Shown piece by piece: positions 32,549 through 45,344 of a stretch of 64,000 nt of DNA. Source of the DNA: Aspidiotus rigidus (taxonomy: Eukaryota > Arthropoda > Insecta > Hemiptera > Diaspididae). A program made the position numbers and the translations under genes. The stretch spans positions 2,666,001 through 2,730,000 of the forward strand of contig JAVHKY010000047.1 in NCBI GenBank assembly GCA_035079385.1. The letters are read 5' to 3'. Numbering within the stretch: the first letter of the stretch is position 1; the number at the start of each line of letters is the position of its first letter. The notes beneath the pieces were generated by a model. That model was not told where the DNA came from. It searched no databases and saw only the letters and a program-made list of their open reading frames with translations.

Positions 32549-34765
32549 TCAAGCCTGAAATGAAAGCAACTGACGAACAGAAGAGAAGAGCAAGGTATTT
32601 AGATTGTCCAAACGAGAAATCGCGGTGTGAATCATAAACCAGTTCGATCAGGCCATCTTCCAGAACGTACGAGTTGAGTACAGTGATACAGTCGGTGTTG
32701 AGATGACGCATTATCTCTAAATGCTCGAGAGCGATGCGCTTACGATAGGAATTCTCCTTATGGAGGAACTTTTCGGATCCCTCGGGGAAGCTGTGGCCAC
32801 TGTTTATTAAATGATCAGCAACAGCTGACTCCTCTAAGTGTCCCTTCTTCCAAAACTTCAGGTGCTCAGCTACTCTAACTTTCATTTGGCGGCTGGTCTC
32901 ACCAATATAAAAGCTTCCACAATCCCCACATTCCAACTTGTAAACACCACTCCTCTCATCAACAGGTATGGGGTCCTTCAGTCTCACAAACAACCTCTTG
33001 ACTGTGGTAGGGTTGTAAAACGCAGGTCTGAAGCCAAACGAGCGAAGGGCCCGACCCAATTGGAGGGAGAACTTCCCCAAGAAAAAGAGACTGATCCAAC
33101 GCAAACGGCGATCACGGATCGTGTCTCGGGGGAGGGAGGTGGTGAAATCAAGAAGGCTCCTCGTAACTTTTCTCCGAACCATCACGTTAACATCGACATT
33201 GACCCCATTCACTCTGGCCAAGGGTTTTATTGTGAGTAACTCTTTCTTGAAGGCAGACTGACTCAAAGGAATAGGAGTCAGTCTGTGAACTAGGCTGTGA
33301 AAAGCAGCCATCTTATGAGCAACAGGACCGAATGAACCACCGTGGACTAAATCATCGGTCATAGTATCTTTCCTGTAAATTCCAAACTTATGGACACCGT
33401 CTATTATAGAGATCGATAAATCCAAAAAGTTAATGGAAACTACCCCTATTTCCAACGTAAATTTGATGGAAGGGTACCAGGAATTGAGATACCTCAGAAA
33501 CTCACCAAGGAGATCTGGGGGACCAATCCAGGTGCATAGAACGTCATCAACGTACCTGTGCCAATAGTGAATATGATTAAGTAACACCTGGTTCGAGGAA
33601 AAGAGGTCAAGTTCAAACTTAGACATGAAAATTTCGGAGATGAGAGAGCCTAAAGGTGATCCAATAGGGATCCCTACTACATCAGGAAACTCGAAAAATT
33701 TTCCTTCAAATTTACAGTGGTAGGGGGAGCAGCAAATATTCAGAAGATCGAAAAATTCCTGAAGCTCATTGTGAGGAATGTTGGCTTCGACGAGTAGCTC
33801 ACCTATACGCTGGATAGTAGCAGCCTTAGGAATATTCGGGAACAAACGAACAACATCAAACGAGCAGCTGGTCGTTCCCGGGGGAAGACTGGCGCCCTTC
33901 AGAACGTCAGTTAAAGAGGCCGAATTCAAGACCGAATGAGGAGATTCAAAATCAATGCGATTTTTGAACCAAGGGTCCAGGAATTTGGCAAGGAGGTAGG
34001 AGGGGGAGGAGACGAAGGAGACAACGGGTCGCATCGGGGTATTGTTCTTATGCACTTTGGGCAGCCCGTAGAGGAGGGGGGTGTGAGGTTAGGAACAAGG
34101 AGGGCTTTTTTCAAAACAGGAGTTTTGATAATAGCTTCATTCCTGTTGATGACACTCCTAACTTCTTTAACGTGCCAAGGAAAACTGAAATCCTCACTCT
34201 CTTTAGCACCAAGTGGCTGGAGGACTTCATGGACCTTAGAATAATAGGCCGACTTCCCCATCACCACAACAGCATTGCCCTTGTCAGTCTTAGTGACGAT
34301 TAAATCTCCCTCTTTCATCGCCCTTTTCAAACCTTGAATCACTCTTCCTAATTTATTACTCATGCGAGGGAGCAGGTTATTACGGACTTATTCGGCACAA
34401 ACTTTCTGGGTATCAAAATCAGGACCAATTTTAACCGCAAGATCCGCAACAACATTCGCCAAGGTTTCATCCTTCTTGTGGGGAGGTAAACTGAATTTCA
34501 AACCTTTCTCAAGGAGGGTAGTTCCGTCACTATTAAACACTACCTGACTCTTATTTATGAGGGGGGGGGGGGATGGAATTTATGGACGACAACACCGTCA
34601 CTCACCCCTTCCTCAACCACCTCATCATTAACCTTCATTAGGGAGGGCAACTTCTTATTTTTCTTCTCCTTCAAGTTCACCTCAAACTTCCGACACTTTA
34701 GATTGACGTCCCGCATAAAGTAATCAAACTCATGGGGGAGGAGCATACCGGGGAGTCTCGAATGG
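32549..34765 (-). pseudogene. Near-complete Penelope-like element, reverse transcriptase plus GIY-YIG
   Basis: Reading on the minus strand from about 34746: an N-terminal region (HEFDYFMRDVNLKCRKFEV), a frame break in a G12 run at 34562-34573, then KGLKFSLPPHKKDE, an in-frame TAA near 34390, and MSNKLGRVIQGLKRAMKEGD with TKTDKGNAVVV. A second frame break lies in a C6 run at about 34076-34081, just before LYGLPKVHKNNTP. From 34055 to 32538 the frame is intact: reverse transcriptase motifs SFDVVRLFPNIP, GIPIGSPLGSLISEIFM and RYVDDVL, then the linker, then GIY-YIG (GVYKLECGDC, FYIGETSRQ, ADHL). The usual stop after FSFGQS is changed to Lys, so the ORF runs on 24 codons. Sequence homology ends within TTTCAGGCTTGA, at the start of the 3' hairpin motif. 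Confidence 0.9.
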
Positions 34766-37700
34766 ACTATAAGGTTTAATACAGTCGTAATACCACAAGT
34801 ACACGTATATCATCATTCACATCATACGCATTATTACATCCTTTCTCAATGAACTAATTTGCTTAAGAGTCACGATCACAGTGTTTTCCTCTCCCCCTGG
34901 TATTTGCTCCTTCGCTCTACTAAGGTCCTTTCCACCACGCCTCCGGTGTTTCTTGAATGCTACACACTGTAAAGAAGGTGCCTCACTATTCACCATTATT
35001 TCATGATGTATACCTGCTTAGACCTCATGAAATACTGGTACAGTTCCATCCTCATTTGAGTTAGGCAATTTATCTTTGAATCTGCTACTCATTTTCTGTT
35101 TCAATCTTCGTTGTCTCAGTATAACGTTGAACACCGAAAAAAAAAAAGAAATCTTCAGGCAAACTCCAAATATCACCACTCTTGTCACGATCTTGATTCC
35201 GAATTAGAAAAGCTAATTTTGGAATTTAGATTTTCACCAATCTCGTTTTTTTTTTTTTTTTTTTCCCAGCAGGGAACCCGTTATCCTTTTTGTTGAGGGG
35301 GGGGGGGGGGGGGAAGAGACCTGGAAAAATTTCGACTGTTGAGCTATTCATGCTAGGAGAGGAACTTAGAACAATTCCGAACTCTAAGCTATATATATAT
35401 GATAAAATGTTATATTTGTTCTACTTTTTGAAAAACCTTTCGCAGTGGAATACGGGCCTTGCGCGTTTGCCGCTCGCCGCTGCAAAACTTGCAACGACAT
35501 CTTAATTTTATATTCTTTACTAGGAATCTTCAGCAACGTTGGTTCTTTTTCCTTTTTTTGAAATATTAAGAATGATAACTTGACAGGTGATTATTATTTC
35601 CCAATGATTTCACAACATTCAAATTTCAATTCAGATAGAGTTCTTTTTCAGACAGGTATTGGTAACGTCAATCAATAGTCCTTTGTATTTCTTGCATTCT
35701 CCATCTTCTTTGTACATCAGAATAGCATCCCAAACCCTTGTCTGGGTTTCTCATCCGACTGCGCGCTGATTTCCGAGGCTTGACGTTCTTATATTTGCCA
35801 TTGAAAACCACCAATCATGGTCTTTTACCTGTATTTGGCTTCTGAATTGTTCACATAAGGAGAAATTCACTTTCCCTTAATTTCAATGAGGCTGAGCAGT
35901 TCTGTACTTTTCAAATTACTATTGATGTTGACCAATAACGGTCAAGCAAAATAGGTGGAGCATTATTGTTCGTAATAATTTGAACACTTATGATAACTCA
36001 TCGATTAGATTCATTTGGCTACTCGTAGCCAAATATGGAATGCTACAATAGCCCCATACGCAGACTTGGCCACTAAAATGTTCTAAAATGAAGATTCCGT
36101 CGTTCGGCACGTATCTTATACGAGACCTGACGGTGAACGGTTGAAAACTCAATAGCGCAACTAATATATTATTTTAAAGTCTCAAATCTATTGCCTCTCG
36201 TGCATAGATCAAAACATCTTATTCCGACACATACCTTTCATTGGCGAAAGGGCATTAGTGACGTTACGTAATTTATATTGTTATACACATGTATGTACAT
36301 CTTGCTACAGACTACACACTTTAGGCTTTACCGGTTACCAATATTACTTCGGACTGTATTTTGTTGACGATACGGTATCGTGCATTGTAGGAGAAGAAAT
36401 ATATGTTGCGCTATAAATCGGAAAGTCGTGAAATACTTTCTGCGATAATACCTTCATCCACCTCGTCTTTCTCGATATTTCGAGTACGATTGTCGAAAAT
36501 GATTGTTCGAGACGTAAAAAAAAGCATGAAATATTTGAGGGTCAAACCGAACCGTTTTACGAGTGCACAATTTCAACGTACCGAAAGAATGCAGAGGTGC
36601 GAATGTAAAATTATTTACAGGTCTAAAGAGCTTGTATACGTGTACGCTGTTTAGTTTGGAGGTATAAAAACGACCGGCCAAATTTACAGCAGACCGCACA
36701 AATAAGCAGTATAGCTTTCTAGGTATGCGCTATAACATTCTTTTATATTAATCTAAAATCGCCTCATCAAATCGCACACGTTATATGTACAAACACCGAC
36801 TATTATCATTCAGCTAGCTGAGATTAGTCACTCGATACGAATATTTGGGTAGTTGCCCAAAGAATCGATTACCCGTAGGTACTCTTGAATTTCCGACGCT
36901 CACGTTTACGAAATTCAGCGAGGACGTGCTGTAAACACTCGCTCGCCGATCTCTACAAAATAAAATAGGTGCTGATAGATTAAATTTCTTAGTTGTCTTC
37001 AACGACGTCGCCCTGCTCCCAATTTAGTAGCTCACCGAAAAACGGCCTCCGCTAGTGTTACGTAAAAGACGACTTCCGTCCAAATCTGTAGGTACCAACA
37101 ATCCAGTTGACGCTTTTTCCCCAACACAGAGGCACAAACAGACACATTGTTCCAATTCAGGATGTTGAGTTTAAAAACAAACAAACTTATCAGAAATTAT
37201 GAATGGGAAAAGAGGTATAATCTTTTTCGATTTACTCAACAGAGTTTCCCGGGGTAGTTCCAGAGATCAGATTCCTCTAGAATTGATTTAGGTAAATGAT
37301 AAGTACGGTACGTGTGTCAAGAATTAGAACACTAATGGCGCCAGGAAGGGAAAAATGACTACTGATACCTAGTTTTTGAAACTATAGAAAGTGAAGAAAA
37401 CATGTAATAAGCGGAAGAAAAATTTAATCAATGGGTAAACATCGCCAATTTACTTATAATGATTGCCAATTCACTGATGATGATTTCGCGAACAGGTTGA
37501 AAGCTCGAGGTTTCAAACATTCTCGGATAATATCATTGCTCACCTTTTTCTCACATGCTCAATGAGTATGATTAATGAATAGCAGATTTTAATTAAATCT
37601 ATCGGGGAAACGGGAAATCGAATTTGATCTCCGAAAGAAAATTGTCATATACGAGTTATATAATCCCAATTTTTGTAGGCTTTAAATCTAGTATTCAACA

Positions 37701-38390
37701 TGTTGCTACATCACAACAAAGACGACGAGTAAAATGGATTTCATACATTTCAATTCGATCCAATTAGTATATTATATGCCTAACGTTTCTATAATTACAT
37801 AACGATAAAAGACGTGCGCACGATGAGAAATCCTGGGAATGCGATCATCGCGACGTTCGTTAAGGCGGAGAGTAATGTGATCTCGAATGAAATGCGATAT
37901 CGAGAATAAGGAAATCACGAGCGGGAGCGTTGGAGAGCGAAAAAAATGCGCGGTTTGGTCACTAATGAAATCTAACTCTGCGGGGTCTTTTGGTCAGAGA
38001 AATCTCACCGAACTTATAATTAACCGTTGGTTGGTCTTTAGAGATATTTTAATGACAGTTTTTCACGATCCGATCTGTCAAAGACGGCGTGAGATCACAG
38101 GCTTCGCGGTAACTTCTCTGTAGAGCGAATCTGCTAATTTAAAGTGTCGATACAGACTCGCGCAGATGCCGATGCTCATCGAGGTCGAATAATACACATA
38201 GGCGCAAAATCGAGAAAAAATTGCTACGTTTATAAATTCTCGCGAATACACTACCACATTTATATCGAAATAAAGCATAAATTAAGCTCCTCAAGACCCT
38301 TGCATGAAAGGTTTGATCGGACAAGGGCGAAATTTTATTTAATTATAGTCGGTTTGATAGTTTGTCTTTGTACTGATGAAATTTATATTC
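34766..38390. other. Non-coding; R1 fragment and long homopolymers
   Basis: A T20 run lies near 35247-35265, followed by CAGCAGGGAACCCG, a G18 run at about 35297-35314 and GGAAAAATTTCGACTG, all R1-like, up to about 35400. The 36-38 kb part has moderate GC content and several 60 to 110 codon ORFs on both strands without recognisable domains. I see no gene there. Confidence 0.4.
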
Positions 38391-38394
38391 GGTA

Positions 38395-39898
38395 CCGGCG
38401 AGTTCTTCATATCCTGACGACGCATTGCGTGATCCATCGCGAAGCATTAGCTGCCACCGGGATGCCTGCAGCAGTGGCGTAGATAAGGGGGGGGATATGG
38501 GGGATATATCCCCCCCATTGCATCAACTGGCGAAATTTGAGGGTCGAAAATTGAAATTTCGAGCTCAATGGATGGAAGAGTTTACGTGGTTGGCCTATTC
38601 TCAAATGGAATGTGGTGCTTTTTGCGTCCCATGTGTGGCATTCGCCTCTACTTCGTCAGCTCGTTACGCGAAATTTTGATAATTGGAAGAAAGCAACAGA
38701 AGTGAGTGACTGCATAGTCCGCGCAGTAGCATAGTTGCCGAAATTCGAGGAGGGGGAGAGGAAAATCTTGATAAATCGTTAGGTTTATTGTCATACCAAA
38801 GAAAAATCCCCCCCCCCCATCGGAAAATCCTATCTACTCCACTGGCCTGGAAAAATGAAAAATATGCTTCAATACGCTGTGAAAGTTGTGAACCTTATCA
38901 AAGCTAGACCCTTGATTTCGAGATTATTCACAGAGTTATGCCATGAAGTTGATAGTGATCACCATACTCTCCTCCTCCATACCGAGGTGCAATGATTACG
39001 TCGTGGAAAAATACTGACAAGGCTATTTGAGCTCCGGTCCGAGGTAGCGACAAGAGTTCATTATTTCTTGATGAAAACTGGCTCTCAAGATTAGCCTACC
39101 TTGCTGACATATTTACTCGATTGAATATAGCCTGAATTTAAGTCTGCAAGGCCGAAATAAAACCGTATTTAATGCTAGTGATAATATCAATGCATTCAAA
39201 AGAAAACTGGATCTGTTCATCTTTCAAGTCTCCAAGCACGATTTATCTTCATTTCCGACAATCACACAGTTTTGGCAAGGTGATCAAATCACACCAAAAG
39301 GTACTTACTATAGTCAAAGATATTTTGGAACACATGCAAAAACTAAAAATTAACATCCTTCAATATTTTCTGGATCAAAAATCCCTTTCACGACAGCTAT
39401 GTTAGCAAAATTCTGGATACGATGATGGCAGCAGAATCTTTCATCGACTTAACGAGTGATTCAATCCTAAAAAGTGATTTCAAAAAAAAAAAGGTCCTGC
39501 AAGATTCTGCTTAAATGTACGTGAAGAATGCACTCTCTGCCCAAGTGTTAAAATTTTTGATACCATTTGTATCGACCTATCCGTGCGAAGGTACTTTTTC
39601 CCACCTACAACTGTACATAAAAAATAAATATAGAAATAAATTGGAGGTGGGGAACGATTTAAGACTCAAAGTATCAAATATCCGTCCTAATATTGACGCA
39701 CTTGTTGAAACCAAGAAAGTTCAACCCTCACATTAAAATTAAAAATAGTGCACAAGTGTAGCCGTATAGCGTAATATAAATATATAATACAGTATTCATT
39801 TTGTTTTTTTAGTTTGATTTTTTTTTTTTTTTGGTGGTACGCGACAATTTTCAGAAATCAGAAGTTGTACGCAGAATGAAAAAGGTTGGGAACCGCTG
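38395..39898 (+). pseudogene. hAT transposase relic (ZBED5-like), interrupted
   Basis: THCVIHREALAATGMP at about 38420-38466 is the ZBED5-like phrase preceding the central region. After a small inserted element it resumes at about 38850: LQYAVKVVNLIKARPLISRLF, TLLLHTEV, RGKILTRLFELRSEV, then LAYLADIFTRLN, NLSLQGRNKTVFNA and, at 39515-39733, the hAT dimerisation region with YPCEGTFSHL and KYRNKLEVGNDLRLKVSNI. Several stops and frameshifts make it inactive. The 3' end GGTTGGGAACCGCTGC at about 39883-39898 is a hAT terminal repeat; the matching left end is missing, so the 5' part is lost. Confidence 0.82.
38472..38834 (+). mobile_element. Small hAT-type element inserted in the hAT relic
   Basis: Left end CAGTGGCGTAGATA and right end TATCTACTCCACTG form a terminal inverted repeat with one mismatch. 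Flanks are GCCTGCAG and GCCTGGAA, an imperfect 8-bp duplication with 6 of 8 matching. Inside is a fragment RAQWMEEFTWLAYSQMECGAFCVPCVAF, the zinc-finger start typical of ZMYM1-like hAT proteins, ending in a stop at about 38677. C-rich and G-rich runs lie just inside each end. It splits the larger relic after ALAATGMP. Confidence 0.72.
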
Positions 39899-40231
39899 CC
39901 TCAGAGGTTCGAGTCTCATGAATAAAAACCACTGGACATTGATTTTTGAGGGAAGAAAAGATGGATCACGGAATTTTTCACATTAAAAATATCAATGGAT
40001 TACCTATTTACGGTATAACTCACCAAATACGGTACACATGAATAATTTTCAAAAAAAATTTTCATTCAGCTTCTTGACCAACTTTTTTTTGGGCAGTTGA
40101 AGGACCACATCGTTATTAAATCGAAGCACATAATTTTTCTCATGTTTTTTCTGAGGGTACAGTATCGACTGCTAAAACGTTATCCAAAAGGGTGACCTTC
40201 CAGAAAAACTTTGGCATACATTTAATCGCAC

Positions 40232-41148
40232 AATGGTTTGGTCACTGACAAGTCAGCATAAGCTTCCATGCCACGACAAGCCAGCACTCCAAGTGGAGAG
40301 TTTTTTTTTTACCATCACCATATATTTCATGAAGACATTACAATAATATTAATACATATTAATGCAATTAACAAACATAAGTTTTCAAATAATTTACAAC
40401 GGCTAAGCACAATCACTTCTTGAATAAATCTGAGTTCAAGACTACGCTGCGAGAAGAGTCGAAATTAACATCCGCCTGCCACTTGACACCTGCAGCGTGA
40501 AAAGCTTCATGAAGATCAAAAGGAAGCTCCAAAGGGGCCTGAAGATTATACTCTATCAAGAACCTTGATTGCAAAAAAGGGCTTGCAAAAAGGAAGAGTG
40601 GAATTGGCAAATCACGGGAAGGTTCAGAAGTGCGAATATTGTCGAAACGGCGAACACTTGAATACAAGTCAATAATAAAATGCTCGCGGCTATGGCACTG
40701 AGCCATATTATAACTACCGTGCATCGCCCCTTGGCATCATACTTCTGCCAAATCATCTAATTCTGACGACAAACCTCAGTGTTTGACCAACCAATGAAGA
40801 TCTCACGGCAATGCTCGAAATCGAATGCATTAACCAACTGACTCGACTGACTTCTCCGGGATGGAACAACTGGGAAAACACCTCCATCAACAGTCATACC
40901 TCAATCATAGGGAGTTTGAGGTTCACCATGGGGAGGCAGTCTCTACTGTCAAGCCCATCCTGGCTGAGTTCCTCACAATAAATGCAGCAAAATTAATTAT
41001 CTTCTTTTGAAATACGGGTCTATGCCAGTCCTGGCGTGCATTTATGTCGTTCGTCATAGTTTCAACGTCGTGTCAGTTTTTTTCCATGGTGGGAGGGGAA
41101 CTGACGGTCAATATAATTTTATGAAGCGTGCACTTATATATTTCCCAA
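40232..41148 (-). repeat. 850-bp A-tailed dispersed repeat, copy 2, with shared 63-bp flank
   Basis: Reverse-strand counterpart of 6641-7491, with a T10 run at 40301-40310 on the plus strand being its A tail. The ORF equivalent to 7063-7419 is open here at 40413-40724. The flank at 40232-40294 matches 8237-8299. Differences from copy 1 are scattered single bases, so the copies are young. Confidence 0.75.
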
Positions 41149-41620
41149 AAACTTTGCCTAAATTCTTGTCCTTGCTCTTAGTCATGCTAATTCATCATCC
41201 TGAAATTTATGCTTCAAATCGCGAAGCTGCTGTCAACCTCAATGAACGCGGGTGCATCATTTTCTGTCAAAGTTTGGAGGCACTTGGGCAACGGCGTGAG
41301 CTCATAAGTATTAAAGATAAGTGTCTGGCATGGTACTAAAGTAAACACAATGTCTACCTGCACTCGTACTTTTACAACCCCTCTGTTAAGACACTCTCCT
41401 TCTGAGAGAGTAGACAAATGGTTCCTTCCTCATAATCTTCAGCTTGTCTCTTTTTCACAAACGAAACTATCGAAGTTGTTCAAACATCAGCACGTCCATC
41501 AACTTTAGCCCTAATATTGAATCTAGACTCTAGAAACAACAATACGACAAAGGATTTTCTTGATTAACTTCCCGATGCGGAAGAGAAAGGAGAGGTATTG
41601 AATACATCTTAATTTTACCT
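41149..41620. other. Non-coding stretch
   Basis: The 110-codon ORF at 41007-41339 runs from the 850-bp repeat into this stretch, so its first third is a shadow. The remainder (HHPEIYASNREAAVNLNERG) is not recognised. Confidence 0.3.
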
Positions 41621-41624
41621 AAGA

Positions 41625-42060
41625 TGTAATGCTGGATATAGTCACTACTGCAACGAGTCACGGCACTTCCCAATTTACACATTACTTCAAAGTTGTGTGC
41701 ATAGTTCAGAGGTTTGTGCAGGATGGTTGCTAACTCAACTGTAAATACTGTATATATTTTTCGGTGAGTAAATGTCCGTCTGTTTAAACTGTAGCATGTA
41801 TTGGAAACGTACTAAGATTATTAGGTGTTCATCGGTTACGTCAGTGTGAAGAGAACATCTATAAATAGTCGCGAGATTTCTCGTTTTTGAAAAGAAAAGA
41901 ATAAAAGGTTGGAATCGGTAGTTATTGTGGTTGTGTTTGGACTCTTACTGTGGATATTATAAATATCGAGATATTGTATTGGTGAGTGGTTCACTGAGTA
42001 TATTTGTAATTTACATTCGTCTGCTGTCAGTTAAGGATACTTCAATATAAGATTATCTTA
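41625..42060 (+). promoter_or_regulatory. Promoter-like stretch, possibly a solo LTR
   Basis: CTATAAATAG at about 41870 is a good TATA box. GAATAAAAGG lies some 30 bases further on, the spacing seen in compact LTRs. A candidate start TGTAATGCTGG is at 41625. A second LTR, a primer-binding site and gag-pol were not found, so this is tentative. Confidence 0.25.
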
Positions 42061-42900
42061 GTGTTACGTCTTGCGGCACGCACACGAGAAAGAATCAGTA
42101 GAGGCGGATGGCAAATAGGATTTGTGGTTAAGACTGCGTGCGGCTCAAGGTGGCCTACTGCTGTATTGTTTGCTGACGTCTGGTGTCCTAGGTGACGGCG
42201 GTGGGAAGGCTTATCGTCGGTTCAGGGCGCTCCTGGAGTGGCCGTTAAGGATAGGACCTGGATAGTTAGCCGAGACCCGATGTAGCCGATGGACCGAGCT
42301 GACCTAAGGGTAGAATAAGTAATGCGAGTCTTGTCAGTCTGAGCTGCATTCTTCAGCGGAAGCCCGAGTAGGGGCTGGGACCGTTGAGGTCAAAAGGCCA
42401 TGAGATGGACTTCATGGCAGGGACGGGGCGTCATCACGGAGTCTCTTGTAATGGGGCTTGTGCGGTGATTGGCATCGGCTTTTCAGGTTAAGGGGTACCG
42501 GCTGAGTTAGGTGCCAGGGGCCTTGTCGCACAAATCCGAGGCTAGGGTTGGCCACCCTAGATAAGGTGGTAGTGGACTCGGTTCTGCCCCACTAAAGTGG
42601 ACACTGCGGGGCAATCGTAGGGTCGCTGAACCTGTAGCCATCAGGCTGCTATTGGGTGGCTGTGGGGACTCGACATCACATAATTAGTAAAGGGGAAATG
42701 ATCAGAAAGTTCTACCAGTGTGACAACTGGGGCAAGACCCTGTGTGAGAGAATAGGTGAAGGTCTGGTCAATTCCCCGCAATGTTTGAAGGAACAGTCTA
42801 TGGCAAATGACGTGCGTGACCGCAAGTTAGGTAGGTTGCGTAGGCGTAAGTTGCAGGTATACTCAAACGAGTTTTAAAAACCTTTTACAGGAAGTCCAAT
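42060..42900 (+). other. GC-rich block of unknown origin
   Basis: This is the most GC-rich stretch of its size in the window, dense in short GGC, CCG and GGG words. It ends in an ORF (42656-42877) with basic residues (DRKLGRLRRRKLQ). Such composition in an AT-rich genome suits the 5' part of an R1- or I-type non-LTR element or the start of an LTR element, but no conserved motif was found. The promoter-like stretch just upstream may belong to it. Confidence 0.35.
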
Positions 42901-45340
42901 GGAAAGGCGGAGTTGGCTCCTAGATTAGACTGACGTAAGTGGCTCTTTGGTGTACGTTAGGTTGTATTCTCGATGGGGCAGGCGCTCCGGCATTTTATTA
43001 AGGTTAAACAACCGGACAGGAAGAGATGTAAGAAAGAACACGAGTAGACACCTGACGAGCCAAATACTATTTCTTCCAAAAGGTAAGGAAGTTTCAAAAC
43101 CTACGATTTCCACCAAAACTTAACATCAAGGGCGTCCAAAACATCTTCAACGACAACCAAGTTCTTTCAACAGAAGTAATGTTCATAGAGAAGGAGTGGC
43201 AGCAGACTGCCGAAGGAAGAAAACGACAAGTAAAAGGTCCACCAGCATCAATTTCCAGGGAACAACAACGCCTTTCCGAAACGACTTTCATGCTACTCAG
43301 TTTGCGCTCGCGGATGGTCCGAAGGAATATGGGCGAAATGACACCACCTGATTGCTGCTTCCTACCACTGTCATAGTGCTTGCATCAGTGAGATGGAACA
43401 GTGTCTGGATTGTACCGCCTAAACCTCTGTTTTGATTTTCCAATGTACTTGGTAGGGTACCTTTTAATCACGCCATTCTTTTTTTTCCAAAAAAGAAGGA
43501 AAGGGGGCGACTGAAAAACCACTTATGATCGAGCTAGGACACACATTAAGACATTGAATTTTGCCGAAGGAGGAAGAACTGTAGAAGTTTTCAAACTACA
43601 AGTATAGAACCTTCCCTTCGATTTCATTTATAGGAAGCTCGTTAAGATGTCGCGGAGTTACGAACTTATTTTGTACCCTACATTCAGTAGGTTCGTTGTA
43701 ATCACGAAAATGAAACAGAGGTGGAGGAGAAAAATTGCATACGTTTTTAAGTACTTTTTCCTTAAAATATCATCAGAATCAAGCGAATAAACAAATGAAA
43801 AAAAAAAATTGAAGACCATGAAATTTTTTTGTGGGCCCCATCTATTACATCAGCGATCTTGTTGCCATTGGGTTAAATTTTATCACCAACTTTTTCATAC
43901 AAAAAATGTAAAGCTTAGCCGAGCCTAATGGGAGTATTTACGCTAGAGTCACTGGTGTCAGATCCGTCAAAAAAATGTATACAATCTATTTGCTGTAAAT
44001 TTTTCTTGCTTTGTTTACTACTGTATTTAAATTGAATGATCTTGAGTGTTCAGTTCCAGTTTATTGGTTAGCTTACAAGAGTACACTCGGGTGTTACCCC
44101 ATCATTAGTTCTAGATCGCAAAAATATGTCACTAAGCGTGTCGTACTAGTGTCCTATCTTCGAAAGTTCCACTTGACTTCCTCGGTGAAATGAACCTCTG
44201 CCATATTTTCATTCAAATTCTATTTCAGTCGATTTTAACCGTGAAGCGCGAAGTCGAAAACGAATGGTTGAGAGTACAGTATCCACAGGCCTAATTGGTT
44301 CTAAAATATCTTCCTCGTCGAAAGCTATTTGAAAGTCAAATGCCTGAGCTATCTCATATTCTCAGAATTCGGTGACTAAGATAAGGCAAGATGGACACAA
44401 CTTTTAAATCTCATAGACAATTATTATGATAAATGTAGGTATCTTTTTTTTTCTTCACTTCTTCGTATGAGAAACACCCATTCTTTGATTAAACAAACGT
44501 GATGTGGATAAGCCTCGATCGAAACACGCTTACTCGAACGAACCGTTGCGATAACGAGAATAAATTTAGTCATGCAGTAAGACGTTTAAATATTACTATT
44601 CATTTTTCTATCGCTTCATATATACCGTATTGAAAATATTTTACAACGACAATAATAAAGTGCTCGTAGCTAATAATAAGAATCTTCTATCTATATTAAC
44701 CGTTTGGGGCAATGGTGTATTTATTTGACAGGACAATGACTCCAGTACTGAAAGCAGCTCGATGCGTGGAAAAAGAACCGCACCCGATAATAATTTCAAG
44801 AAAAATAATAAATATAAACGGAATATTCAGTGTTATTGCAATTACCTACATTCTGGATTTAGTAACAACTGCGAATGAGTTTATTGTGATCAAAAATTCA
44901 GATATACTTTAAAAACCGCATAATACTTGAAATTGTATCTTCCTACGACCAGAGCAAATTTACAAATTGAATTCTAAACATTCGATTACAGGTGGTTCAG
45001 AATAGAGGTTTTCACTTTAAATCACCTGGATTGTTCGGAGTTCTGTGCGGAAAAATACTAAGTACTTATAATTATGTGGGAATGAAATTTTTCCACAGAA
45101 AAGATGAATATTAGATTGACTCTTATTCCTGTGTATGAGACGGGGCAAAAAAATCACTACATTATTATGGTGGAAATAAGTGGTCATGATGAATATACAA
45201 AATTTTCAAGTCAATCGGCTAATAAAAGGAGAAATTATGAAGGAATAATTGATCGGTAAGTATATGAAATTTACGACGCGACAATACTTGAAACTGAATA
45301 CACCTACTGACAATGACTGATCAAAAAAATTTAGTGTAAC
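42901..45340. other. Non-coding stretch
   Basis: No coding, RNA or repeat signal recognised. The ORFs are all below 70 codons. Confidence 0.3.
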
Positions 45341-45344
45341 AATT

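Noticed and set aside
32838..33239. 133-codon plus-strand ORF, also seen at 56898-57164 and 58681-58926 (minus)
   Set aside because: Recurs only because it is the antisense of the conserved PLE linker and GIY-YIG region.
34055..34081. Programmed frameshift in the PLE C run before LYGLPKVHK
   Set aside because: Two copies break the frame here, but by different offsets, so decay at a homopolymer is more likely.
39900..39925. B-box-like GGTTCGAGTC, possible tRNA or SINE
   Set aside because: No A box or cloverleaf upstream; the words before it are the end of the hAT relic.
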